The notes below the pieces were generated by a model that was not told the origin of the DNA, made no database searches, and worked only from the letters and a program-made list of their open reading frames with translations. Made by a program: the position numbers and the translations under genes. Of a stretch of DNA of 64,000 nucleotides, positions 1 to 11,609 are shown in pieces (position 1 is the first letter of the stretch; each line of letters begins with the position of its first letter). Source of the stretch: Mesorhizobium sp. AR02 (GTDB lineage Bacteria > Pseudomonadota > Alphaproteobacteria > Rhizobiales > Rhizobiaceae); NCBI RefSeq assembly GCF_024746835.1, contig NZ_CP080531.1:3740001-3804000 (forward strand), read 5' to 3'.

Positions 1-1665
<1,665 letters not shown>

Positions 1666-1944
1666 TTCTCATTCCTTATGCCCATCTGACAAAGTCAGAT
1701 GGTCTGTTCTCACTCACGCTTGTTCCGCCCTGCGGGCGACGCTACGTGGGTGCGGCGCATCAGCGCCGACGGTCGGTCGACCTTGCGAAGCTTCGCTTCG
1801 AAAGGCGCCAAGACTAGAAGAGCTGTAAAGGCACAACAAGACCAGCGAACAGCTCCGAGAGAGCACCACAATAGGGGCCTCCCTATTCGCTACTCCCTCA
1901 TCGCTATTCGCTCAAAAAGCTTCTCGAACAACGTGCGTTTTGCC
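1666..1944 (+). other. 23S-5S internal transcribed spacer
   Basis: Non-coding spacer of about 280 bases. It contains small self-complementary stretches (for example GCGAAGCTTCGC near 1787) of the kind that form processing stems in rRNA precursors. No tRNA gene is visible in it. Confidence 0.7.
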
Positions 1945-2062
1945 GACCTGGTGGTTATGGCGGAGCGGCTGCACCCGATCCCATTCCGAACTCGGCCGTG
2001 AAACGCTCCAGCGCTGATGGTACTTCGTCTCAAGACGCGGGAGAGTAGGTCGCTGCCAGGTC
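1945..2062 (+). rRNA. 5S ribosomal RNA
   Basis: The 5' strand GACCTGGTGGTTATGGCGG pairs with the 3' end CGCTGCCAGGTC. The conserved block CCCGATCCCATTCCGAACTC lies at the expected place. Length is about 118 nt, as usual. It follows 23S directly in the expected alphaproteobacterial order. Ends are estimated from the terminal stem. Confidence 0.95.
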
Positions 2063-2143
2063 TGCTAAACGCACGTTGAACTCCCATCCAATCGGATGGA
2101 GTGAAATCTTCTCTCTACGAACAAGGCCCGCCAACGGGACCAC

Positions 2144-2168
2144 GGGCCGCGTAAGCGGCCCTTTCATT
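2144..2168 (+). terminator. GC hairpin with T-rich tail after 5S
   Basis: Stem GGGCCGC, loop GTAA, stem GCGGCCC, followed by TTTCATTT. It sits between 5S and tRNA-fMet, so it may only partly terminate, or the tRNA may have its own promoter downstream. Confidence 0.6.
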
Positions 2169-2230
2169 TGGTGAGCCATCTACCTATTTGTAGGCCATCC
2201 TATTCGTAGGCATGCGCTTACGTCCAAAGC

Positions 2231-2269
2231 AAGCAAACGCTTGCTTAGATCAGCAAGCAAGCGCTTGCT
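2231..2269. repeat. Pair of related palindromes just upstream of tRNA-fMet
   Basis: AAGCAAACGCTTGCTT (2231-2246) and the perfect 14-base palindrome AGCAAGCGCTTGCT (2256-2269) lie side by side, ending about 10 bases before the tRNA. They could be part of the tRNA promoter region or a protein-binding site. No function is known to me. Confidence 0.6.
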
Positions 2270-2278
2270 GAGAGGTGA

Positions 2279-3970
<1,692 letters not shown>

Positions 3971-3982
3971 GAAGCGACCTCC

Positions 3983-4177
3983 TTATTCCGGGAGGCGGTC
4001 TCGCGTCCGGTTGCCTGTTTCGGCTTGAACGAAGTCCCGTGCGGCCTGCCGCGCCAGCAGCCGGACCAGATTGACGAGGCGTGGATCGGGCTTCGACGAC
4101 AAAGGCACAGCCGGTTCGCGGGCCGCGTCGGCGACCACACGAAGCTTGTCGGCTGTTGTACGTCTCGGTCGCGCCAC
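3983..4177 (-). CDS. Small conserved-type protein upstream of the recombinase
   Basis: 64 residues, GTG start, ending 12 bases before the recombinase start, so probably co-transcribed. It is basic at the N-terminus (MARPRRTTADKLRVV) and contains a helical segment LVNLVRLLARQAARDF. Small proteins of this look often precede serine recombinases in alphaproteobacterial elements. A role as accessory or directionality factor is possible but not shown by the sequence. Confidence 0.5.
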   Translation of the reverse strand: MARPRRTTADKLRVVADAAREPAVPLSSKPDPRLVNLVRLLARQAARDFVQAETGNRTRDRLPE

Positions 4178-4493
4178 GATCGCGTCCTCATCCTCGCGCG
4201 GAACACCCCGCTTCGCGACAATGATGCCAAATGAAGACGTCTTGGCAAGACGAAAATATATTGTAAATCAATAGCTTGTGCCGCATTTGAGCGGGTGCTG
4301 GCGGGTAGCAGCGTAGAGGCGGCGCACGGATCGACCACCGTCGTAGCAATAATATTTTTGTGATCGCCATCCTTGGAAGCGGGGCGTCTCGTCACAATGA
4401 CAATTCCCGCCACCCTACATGCCTTGGGGAGGTCAGCTTCACTCGCCGGGATGGACAACAATTTCACCAGCCTTGCACCTCAAAGAAAAGACG

Positions 4494-4513
4494 GCTATAT
4501 ATCTGGATATAGC
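4494..4513. promoter_or_regulatory. Palindromic operator-like site upstream of the toxin-antitoxin operon
   Basis: Arms GCTATAT and ATATAGC flank ATCTGG, ending 13 bases before the antitoxin start and next to its ribosome site CGGAGG. TA operons of the VapBC class are usually autoregulated through palindromes overlapping the promoter. Assignment is by position and symmetry only. Confidence 0.5.
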
Positions 4514-4526
4514 ACGGAGGCAGGCC

Positions 4527-4829
4527 ATGAGCAACAGTGCGCAGAAAAGAGCCCTCGAGAATTATCGGTCCCGGCTGACTGAGCGTGGCATCGCGCGGTT
4601 CGAGATCCAGGCGCTCGACGCCGACCGCGATCTGCTTCGATCCCTTGCTCGGAAATTGACGGAGGACGGTCCGGAAGCCGGGAAGCTTCGCCGGACCATG
4701 CAGCAGGCAGTGGCGGGTGAGCCTCCGAAAGCGGGCGGTATTCTGGCCGCGCTGCGTCGCTCGCCTCTGGTTGGCGTAGATCTCGACCTCAGCCGTCCAC
4801 GAGAAGAGGGGCGTAAGGTCGATCTGTGA
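4527..4829 (+). CDS. Antitoxin of a VapBC-type toxin-antitoxin pair
   Basis: 100 residues, start chosen at the ATG preceded by CGGAGG. The protein is charged and helical (MSNSAQKRALENYRSRLTER) and lacks a clear ribbon-helix-helix or AbrB motif that I can name. Its identity rests mainly on context: it lies immediately upstream of a PIN-domain toxin with a 4-base GTGA overlap. Such antitoxins bind and block the toxin active site and repress their own promoter. The palindrome at 4494-4513 would be the operator. Confidence 0.75.
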   Translation: MSNSAQKRALENYRSRLTERGIARFEIQALDADRDLLRSLARKLTEDGPEAGKLRRTMQQAVAGEPPKAGGILAALRRSPLVGVDLDLSRPREEGRKVDL

Positions 4830-5257
4830 CGCGCTACCTCCTCGATACCAATATTATCAGCAACGTCATAAAGCCGGAACCGTCGGGCTCACTGCTGGCT
4901 TGGATGGGCGCGCAGAAGGACGATGACCTCTTCATTGCGTCGCTCACTGTCGCCGAAATCTGTCGAGGTATCTTGGAGAAACCGAAAGGCAAGAAGCGCA
5001 GCAGCCTTGAAGCTTGGTTCGCCGGCCCCGAAGGCCCGCAAGCGCTGTTCGCTGGCCGCGTTCTATCATTTGACGAGAAAGCTGGCCTCGTCTGGGCCAG
5101 CCTTATGGCTGCCGGTAGGGCGAAGGGACGCCCCCGAAGCGCGCTCGACACCATCATCGCTGCGATTGCTGAGGCCAACGACTGCGTGGTCGTGACGGAT
5201 AACGAAAAAGACTTTGCCGGACTCCAGGTCGTCAATCCGATACGCGGAGCAGTCTGA
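4826..5257 (+). CDS. vapC: PIN-domain ribonuclease toxin, VapC family
   Basis: 143 residues, GTG start overlapping the antitoxin stop. PIN-domain acidic residues are in place: LLDTNIIS (Asp7), TVAEICRGI (Glu), SALDTIIAA (Asp) and VVTDNEKDF (Asp). VapC toxins are Mg-dependent ribonucleases that cleave tRNA or rRNA when the labile antitoxin is lost. On a mobile element the pair would stabilise inheritance or contribute to phage defence. Confidence 0.9.
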   Translation: MTRYLLDTNIISNVIKPEPSGSLLAWMGAQKDDDLFIASLTVAEICRGILEKPKGKKRSSLEAWFAGPEGPQALFAGRVLSFDEKAGLVWASLMAAGRAKGRPRSALDTIIAAIAEANDCVVVTDNEKDFAGLQVVNPIRGAV

Positions 5258-5293
5258 TGCGGTGGCGGGTCAAGGGATGTTCGGGAGGACAAG

Positions 5294-6082
5294 ATGGCTG
5301 AAACTCAGATTGAATGGACTGACTCCACTTGGAATCCCGTCGCAGGGTGTTCGATTATCACTGCGGGCTGCACCAATTGTTACGCGATGGAAATGGCCAA
5401 ACGCCTTGAGACCATGGGCATCACAAAATATGCGGGACTTACCCGAAAGACAGGAAAGCGCACGGTGTGGAACGGCGTGGTGCGGGAGGACCGTGAGGCG
5501 TTGGCCATTCCCTATGGATGGAAGAAACCACGGAAAATCTTCGTAAACTCGATGAGCGACCTCTTTCACGAGGGTGTCAGCGACGAATTCATCGTCAAGG
5601 TCTGGAAGGTCATGCGCGAGACCCCGCGCCACAATTATCAAATCCTAACCAAGCGGCCCGAACGAATGGCGGCACTCGTCGCTTCCCGGATGGGCGACGT
5701 CCTTCCCAACGTCTGGCTCGGCACCAGCATTGAAAACTCGGATGTCGTGAGCCGTATCGACTATCTCCGCCAAGCGCCTGCGGCCATCAGGTTCATCTCC
5801 TTCGAGCCCCTGATCGGATCGGTTGGCATCGTCGACCTCCGCGGCATTCATTGGGCGATCGTCGGCGGCGAAAGCGGCAAATCGGCTCGGCCGATCAAAG
5901 AAGAATGGATTGACGAGATCCACGGCCAGTGCCTGACGGCGGGCACCGCCTTCTTCTTCAAACAGTGGGGGACATGGGGCAAGGACAACAAAAAGCGCTC
6001 CAAGAAAGCCAACGGACGTGAGTATCGCGGCCGCACTTGGGACGAGATGCCAGTCACCCCAACGGATGCGACTGTAATGTAA
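5294..6082 (+). CDS. DUF5131 / phage Gp37-Gp68 family protein with three-Cys motif
   Basis: 262 residues; ribosome site GGGAGGA precedes the ATG. The N-terminus reads ETQIEWTDSTWNPVAGC and then AGCTNCYAMEMAKRL, giving the C-x7-C-x2-C-Y pattern of this family, which has been likened to an iron-sulphur (radical-SAM-like) centre. Further family marks are PRKIFVNSMSDLFHEGV, YQILTKRPERM and GGESGKSARP. The biochemical role is unknown. The next gene is the three-Cys-motif partner protein that habitually accompanies this family. Confidence 0.85.
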   Translation: MAETQIEWTDSTWNPVAGCSIITAGCTNCYAMEMAKRLETMGITKYAGLTRKTGKRTVWNGVVREDREALAIPYGWKKPRKIFVNSMSDLFHEGVSDEFIVKVWKVMRETPRHNYQILTKRPERMAALVASRMGDVLPNVWLGTSIENSDVVSRIDYLRQAPAAIRFISFEPLIGSVGIVDLRGIHWAIVGGESGKSARPIKEEWIDEIHGQCLTAGTAFFFKQWGTWGKDNKKRSKKANGREYRGRTWDEMPVTPTDATVM

Positions 6083-6107
6083 AAACAATACTTGTTGGGG
6101 GCGCAAG

Positions 6108-7373
6108 GTGGTCGAGAAAAGATACGAATGGGTCGACGGCGCAAAGCTTGAGGAGCATTCACGCCGCAAACACAAAATTCTACGTGAATATGTCTTCGAC
6201 TATCTCACCGTCCGCTGCAGGCTCCCTCAGCAGGAGCGGTTTCGCCTCGCAATCATCGACGGCTTCGCCGGTGGGGGGCGATATCAATGTGGCTCGCCCG
6301 GATCGCCCCTGATTTTCATTGAAGAATTGAACCGAGCCGTCGATGCGGTGAACACACAACGCGCCGCACAAGGACTAGGCGCTGTCGAAGTCGAATGCCT
6401 CCTCATATTCAACGATGCCAGTCGCGATGCGATCGAACTTCTAAAGACGCATGTCGCACCGATGCAAGCAGAGGCCAGCCAGAGCTGCCCCAAGCTGCAT
6501 CTGCGGGTCGAATATCTGAACGAGTTCTTCGAAGCCGCTTATCCCGATATCAAGCGCCTGTTGGGGCAAGGCCGCTATCGGAGTGTCATCTTCAACCTCG
6601 ATCAATGCGGTCATAGCCATGTCGAGCGGAACACCATCCTCGACATTATGCACTCTTATCCCGCGGCTGAGATTTTCTACACCTTCGTCATCAGTTCGCT
6701 GCTCGCATTCCTTCAAAAGGACCAGCCGGAGCGGCTTCGCGCCCAGCTCGATCATCTCGGACTGACGAGCAACGATATCCAGGCGCTCGATGCGCTAATG
6801 AGCCAAAAGGACTGGCTCGGCACAGCCGAGAAAATCGTCTTCGACGCTTTCCGATTGTGCGCCCCCTATGTCAGCCCGTTCTCGATTAATAATCCCGGCG
6901 GGTGGCGGTACTGGCTGATCCACTTTGCGAATGCCTATCGGGCAAGGCAGGTCTACAACAACATTCTGCACGACAACGCCAGCTTACAGGCACACTTCGG
7001 TCGATCCGGCCTCAACATGCTCTCCTACGATCCAAAGCATGATGAAGGCATGCTCTACCTCTTCGATATCAGCGGTCGAGCGTCGGCGAAGAACCAGCTT
7101 CTCGGGGACATTCCGCGCCTGATCATGGAATCCGGAGACGCCATGCCTGTCATGGACTTCTACGAAAGCATATACAACATTACCCCGGCGCACGCCGACG
7201 ATGTCCATGCAGCGATCATCGAAAACCCAGACCTTGAGGTGATAACCCCCGCCGGCGGGGAGCGACGGAAGGCCAATACGATTGGCGTTGATGACGTCAT
7301 CAAAATGAAGAAGCAGATTAGCTTCTTCCCAATGTTCCTGAATGCCGGGACAAGAGGCGGTCCAAAGGAATGA
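6108..7373 (+). CDS. tcmP: Three-Cys-motif partner protein TcmP
   Basis: 421 residues, GTG start 25 bases after the DUF5131 gene. It begins with WVDGAKLEEHSRRKHKILREY and the block IIDGFAGGGRY, both characteristic of TcmP. The DGFAGGG loop resembles a nucleotide or SAM-binding glycine loop, and VIFNLDQCGHSHV could be its acidic partner strand. TcmP proteins are found beside DUF5131 proteins; the joint function is not established. Here the pair overlaps a nuclease-like gene, which suggests a defence or DNA-modification role. Confidence 0.85.
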   Translation: MVEKRYEWVDGAKLEEHSRRKHKILREYVFDYLTVRCRLPQQERFRLAIIDGFAGGGRYQCGSPGSPLIFIEELNRAVDAVNTQRAAQGLGAVEVECLLIFNDASRDAIELLKTHVAPMQAEASQSCPKLHLRVEYLNEFFEAAYPDIKRLLGQGRYRSVIFNLDQCGHSHVERNTILDIMHSYPAAEIFYTFVISSLLAFLQKDQPERLRAQLDHLGLTSNDIQALDALMSQKDWLGTAEKIVFDAFRLCAPYVSPFSINNPGGWRYWLIHFANAYRARQVYNNILHDNASLQAHFGRSGLNMLSYDPKHDEGMLYLFDISGRASAKNQLLGDIPRLIMESGDAMPVMDFYESIYNITPAHADDVHAAIIENPDLEVITPAGGERRKANTIGVDDVIKMKKQISFFPMFLNAGTRGGPKE

Positions 7374-8314
7374 CCGCGCACCGACGTCGGGATCCCGAAT
7401 GGCGCGAATTCGAACGCCTGATCGCGCGGATCGAGGCCGACGCGGGCCCCCGAGGGCTGCTCGTTAAGTCACCAGATCGTCTGCGCTGCAAGCTCACAGG
7501 TCGGCTGAGGGAAGTGGATGCCAGCATTCGCGCCAAAGCCGGCACGACCGAACTGCTTGTCACGATCGAATGTCGACGCAGATCAAAGCTTCAGGATGTC
7601 ACCTGGATCGAGCAGCTAACCACGAAGAAGTCGTCGATTGGAGCAGATCGCACCATTGCCGTCAGTGCGTCCGGCTTCTCCGCCGAGGCTCAGATTGCAG
7701 CATCTCACGCGGGAATTTCGCTTCGCAAAATCTCCGATCTAACGGTCGCGGACATTAATCCAATCCTTAGCCTCGACCTGATTATGTTCTGGCATAAGGC
7801 ATGTGCCATCACCGGAGCCGGCGTTCGCGCGTATCGGGCCGGGGACGATACAGTTCCCGAGCCCGATGACGTGGAGTACATACTTCCGCCTGATACAGAC
7901 TTGTTTGCCCCGATCTTTCACAACACCGAAGACGGCTCGAGTTGGTCGCTGAATGACGTCTGGCGAAAGGTCCAGGAGACCTTAAACCCCTACGCCGAAA
8001 TTGCGAAGGGCGAGCCTCCCATCACGCGGACTGCCCGTATTCCCTACCCCGGAACGGTCTCCATCGACACTCCGCACGGGCCGTGGAAGCTGGGCCATGT
8101 CTTCTTGAGCATGGCGATGTGGATCGAGCCAGAGATGGTCCCGATCGAGGAGGCGCTTAAGGTGTCGTACTCGGATCCTGGTGGTAGCTCTGTTCACCGG
8201 GTAGAGTTTTCCTCTCAGCGGACGCAAGACTGGCGCATATCTTTGCAAGCACAGTCCGACGCCCAAGACGTTAATGAGATTCGGGTTGACGGGAATTTGC
8301 CTAGCAATAAATAA
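7370..8314 (+). CDS. Restriction-endonuclease-like protein
   Basis: 314 residues; its ATG overlaps the tcmP stop by 4 bases, so it is translationally coupled. The N-terminal 120 residues show an Mrr-like nuclease pattern: GRLREVDASIRAK (acidic residue after a strand) followed by ELLVTIECRRRS, where the usual E-x-K reads E-C-R. It continues with a helix and a strand (TIAVSASGFS) typical of PD-(D/E)XK folds. The C-terminal 180 residues are not recognised. The altered E-x-K lysine could mean a variant or inactive site. Confidence 0.65.
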   Translation: MTAHRRRDPEWREFERLIARIEADAGPRGLLVKSPDRLRCKLTGRLREVDASIRAKAGTTELLVTIECRRRSKLQDVTWIEQLTTKKSSIGADRTIAVSASGFSAEAQIAASHAGISLRKISDLTVADINPILSLDLIMFWHKACAITGAGVRAYRAGDDTVPEPDDVEYILPPDTDLFAPIFHNTEDGSSWSLNDVWRKVQETLNPYAEIAKGEPPITRTARIPYPGTVSIDTPHGPWKLGHVFLSMAMWIEPEMVPIEEALKVSYSDPGGSSVHRVEFSSQRTQDWRISLQAQSDAQDVNEIRVDGNLPSNK

Positions 8315-9020
8315 TAATAAGAATTACTGTGACACGCCAAAAAGGAATGCTGAACTCTTGTTTGGAAGACTGATTGCCGTGGTTTGCTTTAGTCACTTTA
8401 GAACGCTCGATCCGGAGACAGCGGATCTTGCGCGCGAACTCATTGACGCCTCCGACGCCCAACGATCAGCCTTCTCCTCTTTCGTAAATCTATGGATGGG
8501 CTTCAACGGGTGGATGGAATGTGTGACGGATGCCGCGACCGACGCGGAGATGATCACAGCACTGGCCAACCACCAGCGTCTCACGGAGGCCTATAACGAG
8601 CTGATGAGGAATTCCCCTGACTTTCGCGAGAGGGTCGAGGTTTTCACGACGATGTGGCCGGTTCTCAATGTTCGCGATGTGCGCCGAAAACTCGGGCGCG
8701 ACGCGTTCTGGCGATTTTCTCGTGAAGAGCTTATGGCCGAAGTCTTACGTCAGGGTGTCAAGCTTCAGCCAGTCGGTTGGGCAGCCGGCGACACTCCGAC
8801 ATGGCCTCGGCTCCTTCGAACCATTTATACCATCCGATGCAATCTCTTTCACGGTTCCAAATCGCCGGAGAATTTCCGCGACCATGAACTTGTCGTAGCC
8901 AGCGATCACATCCTTCGGATGTTTATTGCGCGCAGCGCCTGCTTCGAGTGGACTGATTGTTGTGTTGAGATGGACGGGCCTCAATCACCAGTGGAAGCCT
9001 TCACGTCGTCCGAAGGCTGA
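8274..9020 (+). CDS. HEPN-like helical protein
   Basis: Up to 248 residues; overlaps the previous gene by 41 bases if the first start is used. A later TTG at 8358 is an alternative start. The protein is mostly helical and carries RCNLFHG near residue 195, matching the R-x4-6-H signature of HEPN ribonuclease or nucleotidyl-binding domains. As last gene of the DUF5131-tcmP-nuclease run it could be the toxic RNase or a structural partner. Its 3' end overlaps the convergent gene ending at 8981 by 40 bases. Confidence 0.55.
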   Translation: MRFGLTGICLAINNNKNYCDTPKRNAELLFGRLIAVVCFSHFRTLDPETADLARELIDASDAQRSAFSSFVNLWMGFNGWMECVTDAATDAEMITALANHQRLTEAYNELMRNSPDFRERVEVFTTMWPVLNVRDVRRKLGRDAFWRFSREELMAEVLRQGVKLQPVGWAAGDTPTWPRLLRTIYTIRCNLFHGSKSPENFRDHELVVASDHILRMFIARSACFEWTDCCVEMDGPQSPVEAFTSSEG

Positions 9021-10051
9021 ATGCGGCCGAGAAAAAGTGGTAGCTTGCTGTTCTTGAAGTCCCAGCTCGCAAGAGGGGCAAACCAATCCGGTGCCGGTTC
9101 GCCATCGAGCTGGATAACCTGGTCGCCGTCGATCGTCTGGTCGGCGTAGAAGCTGCTGAAAATCCGGCTAGCCGTGCCGATACCCTCCCAACCCTGGTTT
9201 GTCGGCTCGACAGGCTTTGCGACGAATTCGACACCGGCGATCTGATCGCCGTCTATGAGCGCAAAGGGCCCCTCCACGGCCCACTCGCCGTGGAATAGAA
9301 ACACCTGGGCGAGTTTTCGGTCCTTCGGGTCGGTCAGCTCGACGTCGCGGCTGTAGAGCTTCGCCGATCCGATCATAAAATTGGCAAGCCCCTCGTCGCT
9401 GAGCGACCGCGGCATGTCCGTCGCGGCGGCGAGCACAAGGCGCAACGGTGGCTTCGTCATGATCAGAACCTCGCCCAGACGCTCAAATTCGCTGGCGAGC
9501 ATTGCCTCCTGCATCGAAACGCGGAGCGAGCCGTTGCGGCTTCGAAAGCGCTCAGGCGAGATCACCGACCAGAACCTCCAGAGCGACCAATAGATCGCCA
9601 GCTTCAGCGGCGTGCCGACGGCGTCCGCATAGGATTGGAGTGTGGAGAGATACGCCCGGGACATGCGCAGCTCCTGCTTGAAGGGCTCCTTGCTCCGGAC
9701 GTTCTTGACCTCCACCAGCCATTGATCGCCATCATTGAGGACGACGCGGAAGTCCGGCGCACGGAAGGTCTCCGCCGCGTGGACGCGTCCGACATCTTCC
9801 GCCTTCAGGAGCCTGAAGTGCCCGAGGCTCAGCACTGTCGCCTCGAACAGGCGCTCGATCCGGGAACCGTGGATCAACGCCGGATCAGACAATGCTTCCC
9901 GCAAACGCGGCTCGGCGTCCCCCATGAAACGCTCGACCAGAGCCGGATCGTTGAGCGCGATGCCATTCTTGCGCGCAAAGACCGCCACCGACGCCAAAAG
10001 CTCGAAGGCCTTCTGTCTCTTGGGCTGTTCGGACCCGTCCTCTTCGCTCAT
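8981..10051 (-). CDS. PD-(D/E)XK nuclease-like protein of unknown role
   Basis: 356 residues from the ATG at 10051; a TTG two codons upstream is possible. The middle region has APDFRVVLNDGDQWLVEVKNV (about 95-115), with Asp and E-V-K spaced as in PD-(D/E)XK nucleases. The N-terminus is helical. It is the last gene of a - strand run starting with gajA and follows its neighbour without a gap. The remainder is not recognised. A nuclease role in phage defence is inferred from motif and neighbours. Confidence 0.55.
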   Translation of the reverse strand: MSEEDGSEQPKRQKAFELLASVAVFARKNGIALNDPALVERFMGDAEPRLREALSDPALIHGSRIERLFEATVLSLGHFRLLKAEDVGRVHAAETFRAPDFRVVLNDGDQWLVEVKNVRSKEPFKQELRMSRAYLSTLQSYADAVGTPLKLAIYWSLWRFWSVISPERFRSRNGSLRVSMQEAMLASEFERLGEVLIMTKPPLRLVLAAATDMPRSLSDEGLANFMIGSAKLYSRDVELTDPKDRKLAQVFLFHGEWAVEGPFALIDGDQIAGVEFVAKPVEPTNQGWEGIGTASRIFSSFYADQTIDGDQVIQLDGEPAPDWFAPLASWDFKNSKLPLFLGRIQPSDDVKASTGD

Positions 10052-10053
10052 GG

Positions 10054-10833
10054 TCAACCCTTTGCAAATGGATCGATGTCGGGCGGATTCATGTAGGCCC
10101 GGAATCCAGCCAGGTCCTCATCTCTCGGATTCTCGGCTTGCGGAATGAACCTGATCGTCTCGGCGATGTCGCGGCGCGTGACAGTCCCTATGATCGCGCC
10201 GCCGTTGCTCATCTCATACTCCATCGAGCCGCAATGCCGGTTCGGGCGCGCCATGCCCGGAGCGAAAGCGATCGGCTTCTTGCTACCCTTCTTGCTTACC
10301 TCATGCTTGGCCAGTGCGACCCGGATGAATTCCAGAGTGGTGTAGCCCATTTCCGTCCGCCGCAGATCGATGCGCATCTGCACGACCAGTTCCGACCTCT
10401 GCTGCGCGTTCCGAAGCTGCTCAGCCCGCAGTTCGCGGTCGTAATGCCGATAGCCAATATCACGCTCAAGATGGACCGCCTTGAAATCCAGTCCGCCACT
10501 CTCGGCGAGCTTGATCACCTCTTCACAGCGCTGGCGCCAAGTCCGCTGAAGCTCATAGGCCGCGTAGATCCACATCGGAGACAGCGCACCGAGCAAGGCC
10601 ACCTTGTCATGCGGCGGATCGTCATCGGCCTGCCGCCGCATGACCTCGTCTTCCAGCGTGTTCAGCAGATTGTCGATCATGCAAAGCTGGCCGGCCTGCA
10701 TCACCAGGAACGGGTTCTCGGCAAACCCTGCCAGGCTCTTCAGCGCTTCGACCAGATCGCTCGGGCCGATCTCCGCGACAGAGCGATAGCGGGGCTGATC
10801 ATAATAGTCTTCATCGATATGGTCGTCGTCCAA
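10054..10833 (-). CDS. Hypothetical protein in Gabija-adjacent operon
   Basis: 259 residues, TTG start 18 bases after the preceding gene. N-terminus acidic (MDDDHIDEDYYDQ). A long central helical region (LRAEQLRNAQQRSELVVQM) could be a coiled coil, and the C-terminus is basic then Pro-rich. I recognise no family. Its place between two unknown genes in a close-packed - strand operon argues that it is real. Confidence 0.55.
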   Translation of the reverse strand: MDDDHIDEDYYDQPRYRSVAEIGPSDLVEALKSLAGFAENPFLVMQAGQLCMIDNLLNTLEDEVMRRQADDDPPHDKVALLGALSPMWIYAAYELQRTWRQRCEEVIKLAESGGLDFKAVHLERDIGYRHYDRELRAEQLRNAQQRSELVVQMRIDLRRTEMGYTTLEFIRVALAKHEVSKKGSKKPIAFAPGMARPNRHCGSMEYEMSNGGAIIGTVTRRDIAETIRFIPQAENPRDEDLAGFRAYMNPPDIDPFAKG

Positions 10834-10851
10834 GCATTCGCCCCCGCTCGT

Positions 10852-11478
10852 TCAAGACAGCCAGTATGGCGGATCGGTCACCGCCATCGGCAAAGGGTCC
10901 ACCCGGCCCCAGAATCGCGTCGTTGCCCTGATGTAGCGGACGAGGTCGTTCCTTCCGATCCTGAGTGTCTCGCTCGGCCTCCGGGGGCCGGGCACCAGGT
11001 CGATATAGTCCGCGGCAGTGTCGGACCATAGCGCCGGCGCCATCGCGCGAAGCCGCTCGCAGGACGGTCCTTCGCCATGGCGCACGACATTGGCGACCGT
11101 GAACATCTCGTTGAGCTCGGCGCCGAGATCGTCGATCGCCAGATCGATGCTCGCGTGCTGCGCACCGGCAAGCAACTGCTCCTGAAAGCCGCGCAGCTTC
11201 GCCAGGTCTGTCGGCCCCGTCGCAGTTGTCCATATGCTGAGCTGCCGTTCGAAGACGCCGGCCAGCGTCAGCACGAAGGATTTGGCAGCCTCGTTTGCGG
11301 TGTAATTGTCGACCTGGGCCGCGGCGCGGTCCAGAAACTCGTTCATCGACGCCGCCTCGCCCTGTTCTAGGACGGGATGGAGCACCAGCGCGTCCATCGT
11401 GGGCTGGATGACGCGCACGAACAGCCGGTCGAGGTTCGCCTGAAATATCCGAGGGAATTGCCCACCCATGACCGTCAT
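10852..11478 (-). CDS. Hypothetical protein, mostly helical
   Basis: 208 residues from the ATG at 11478, chosen because GGAGGTG lies 9 bases upstream; an earlier GTG at 11490 is possible. The protein is helical, with VANVVRHGEGPSCERL near the middle, a weak HEPN-like R-x-x-x resemblance I do not trust. Part of the - strand operon following gajAB. Function unknown. Confidence 0.5.
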   Translation of the reverse strand: MTVMGGQFPRIFQANLDRLFVRVIQPTMDALVLHPVLEQGEAASMNEFLDRAAAQVDNYTANEAAKSFVLTLAGVFERQLSIWTTATGPTDLAKLRGFQEQLLAGAQHASIDLAIDDLGAELNEMFTVANVVRHGEGPSCERLRAMAPALWSDTAADYIDLVPGPRRPSETLRIGRNDLVRYIRATTRFWGRVDPLPMAVTDPPYWLS

Positions 11479-11609
11479 GGCGTTCACCACCTCCAGAGCC
11501 CGAGCTGATCATCCGCGCCGTCTCCTTCGGCGTCGCCGGCAAGGCGTAGCCCTTCACCGTGCTCCATATATCTCTGCCGCAGGTGGCATAGCGGTCCGAA
11601 AATGTACCG

